Shown here one piece after another: positions 13,994-14,379 of a DNA stretch of 14,379 nucleotides. Where the stretch lies: contig JASHVB010000262.1 of the NCBI GenBank assembly GCA_030039695.1, positions 1 through 14,379 of the forward strand, in the 5' to 3' direction. Position 1 is the first letter of the stretch. Each line of letters starts with the position of its first letter. The notes under the pieces were generated by a model, which saw only the letters and a program-made list of their open reading frames with translations, was not told the DNA's origin and did not search any database. The DNA is from Acetobacteraceae bacterium. GTDB lineage: Bacteria; Pseudomonadota; Alphaproteobacteria; Acetobacterales; Acetobacteraceae. The translations under genes and the position numbers were made by a program.

Positions 13994-14379
13994 GTGTCCC
14001 ACAACCGAGAGATTCTCAAAATCGCCGTCCTCGACGACTACCAGAATGTGGCGCTTTCGATGGCCGACTGGTCGGTACTGGATGGACAGGCGGCGGTCAC
14101 CGTCTTCAACGACCATCTCTCGGACTCTGACGCCGTCGTCGCGCGTCTCCGCCCGTTCGACATCGTCTGCGTGATGCGCGAACGAACGCCGATGTCCCGT
14201 ACCGTCATCGAGCGGCTGCCGAGGCTTCGCCTGATCGCCTCGACAGCTCATCGGAACTCGTCGATCGACCTCGAGGCGGCGGCGGAGCGCGGTATCGACG
14301 TCGTTCACACCGGCTACAGCGCCAATCCGACGATCGAACTGACCTGGGCACTCATCCTGGCGAGTGCCCGCAACCTCGT
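13994..14379 (+). CDS. D-isomer-specific 2-hydroxyacid dehydrogenase family protein, 3' truncated by window edge
   Basis: The first 128 codons are visible. A GTG start at 13994 is chosen because AGGAGG (13982-13987) is 6 bases before it and the frame reads straight into the family N-terminus: KIAVLDDYQNVALSMADWSV, then VTVFNDHLSD, FDIVCVMRERTPM, IERLPRLRLIAST, and VVHTGYSANPTIELTWALIL. This is the N-terminal substrate-binding domain of NAD-dependent dehydrogenases that interconvert 2-keto and D-2-hydroxy acids (the glycerate/phosphoglycerate dehydrogenase group). The Rossmann GxGxxG motif and the catalytic Arg, Glu and His lie beyond the window. The 122-base gap before it shows no terminator, so it may belong to the same transcription unit as the hydrolases or have its own promoter. 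Confidence 0.9.
   Translation, partial: MSHNREILKIAVLDDYQNVALSMADWSVLDGQAAVTVFNDHLSDSDAVVARLRPFDIVCVMRERTPMSRTVIERLPRLRLIASTAHRNSSIDLEAAAERGIDVVHTGYSANPTIELTWALILASARNL

Noticed and set aside
1..14379. CRISPR array, tRNA, rRNA, toxin-antitoxin pair or defence system
   Set aside because: No regularly spaced repeats, RNA gene signatures or defence-family motifs were seen on either strand.

Overview
The window is GC-rich, bacterial, densely coding and accessory in character. Codon choice and protein style (a MdtB-like RND pump, an EmrAB pair ending in a GHSRSLADLF-type tail, an IS4-family transposase fragment with DWRIHGAFDLGSGGFSHLE) suggest an alphaproteobacterium, most likely Acetobacteraceae or a relative. 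This placement is from memory of families, not from a search.

Left block (1-7368, all plus strand) is an envelope/efflux locus. It begins inside an RND periplasmic adaptor gene. The adaptor overlaps the start of a full-length RND inner-membrane pump by four bases. Next come a small gene for a probable secreted Gly-rich protein, an EmrA-type adaptor that reads as broken by a one-base frameshift, and an intact 14-helix DHA2 (EmrB/QacA) exporter. No outer-membrane factor gene is visible. The stretch 7369-7682 holds a coding-like minus-strand remnant, possibly the end of a LysR-type regulator.

Middle block (7683-10111, minus strand) carries an AraC-family regulator and a classical short-chain dehydrogenase/reductase (SDR). 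They are separated by 456 bp without a recognised gene that contains a 16-bp perfect palindrome. The SDR keeps the Tyr-x3-Lys pair but has Ala where the catalytic Ser is expected. A doubtful 115-codon frame precedes it.

Right block (10357-14379, plus strand) starts with a decayed IS4-family transposase (N-terminal frameshift, 3' truncation after the first catalytic Asp). About 550 bp of repeat-rich noncoding DNA follows. Then comes a co-directional series with good ribosome binding sites: a SnoaL/NTF2-like protein, a 55-codon stump of a DltE-like SDR, an alpha/beta hydrolase, a cofactor-free haloperoxidase/perhydrolase-type hydrolase, and the 5' part of a D-2-hydroxyacid dehydrogenase that runs off the end.

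Together the window combines drug/solvent export with small oxidoreductases and hydrolases under an AraC regulator, in a region scarred by transposition and gene decay. I see no CRISPR array, tRNA, rRNA or clearly new multi-gene defence system. The most unusual items are the altered SDR active site, the small secreted protein between two efflux systems, the clustered inverted repeats upstream of the hydrolase operon, and the repeated one-base frameshifts.
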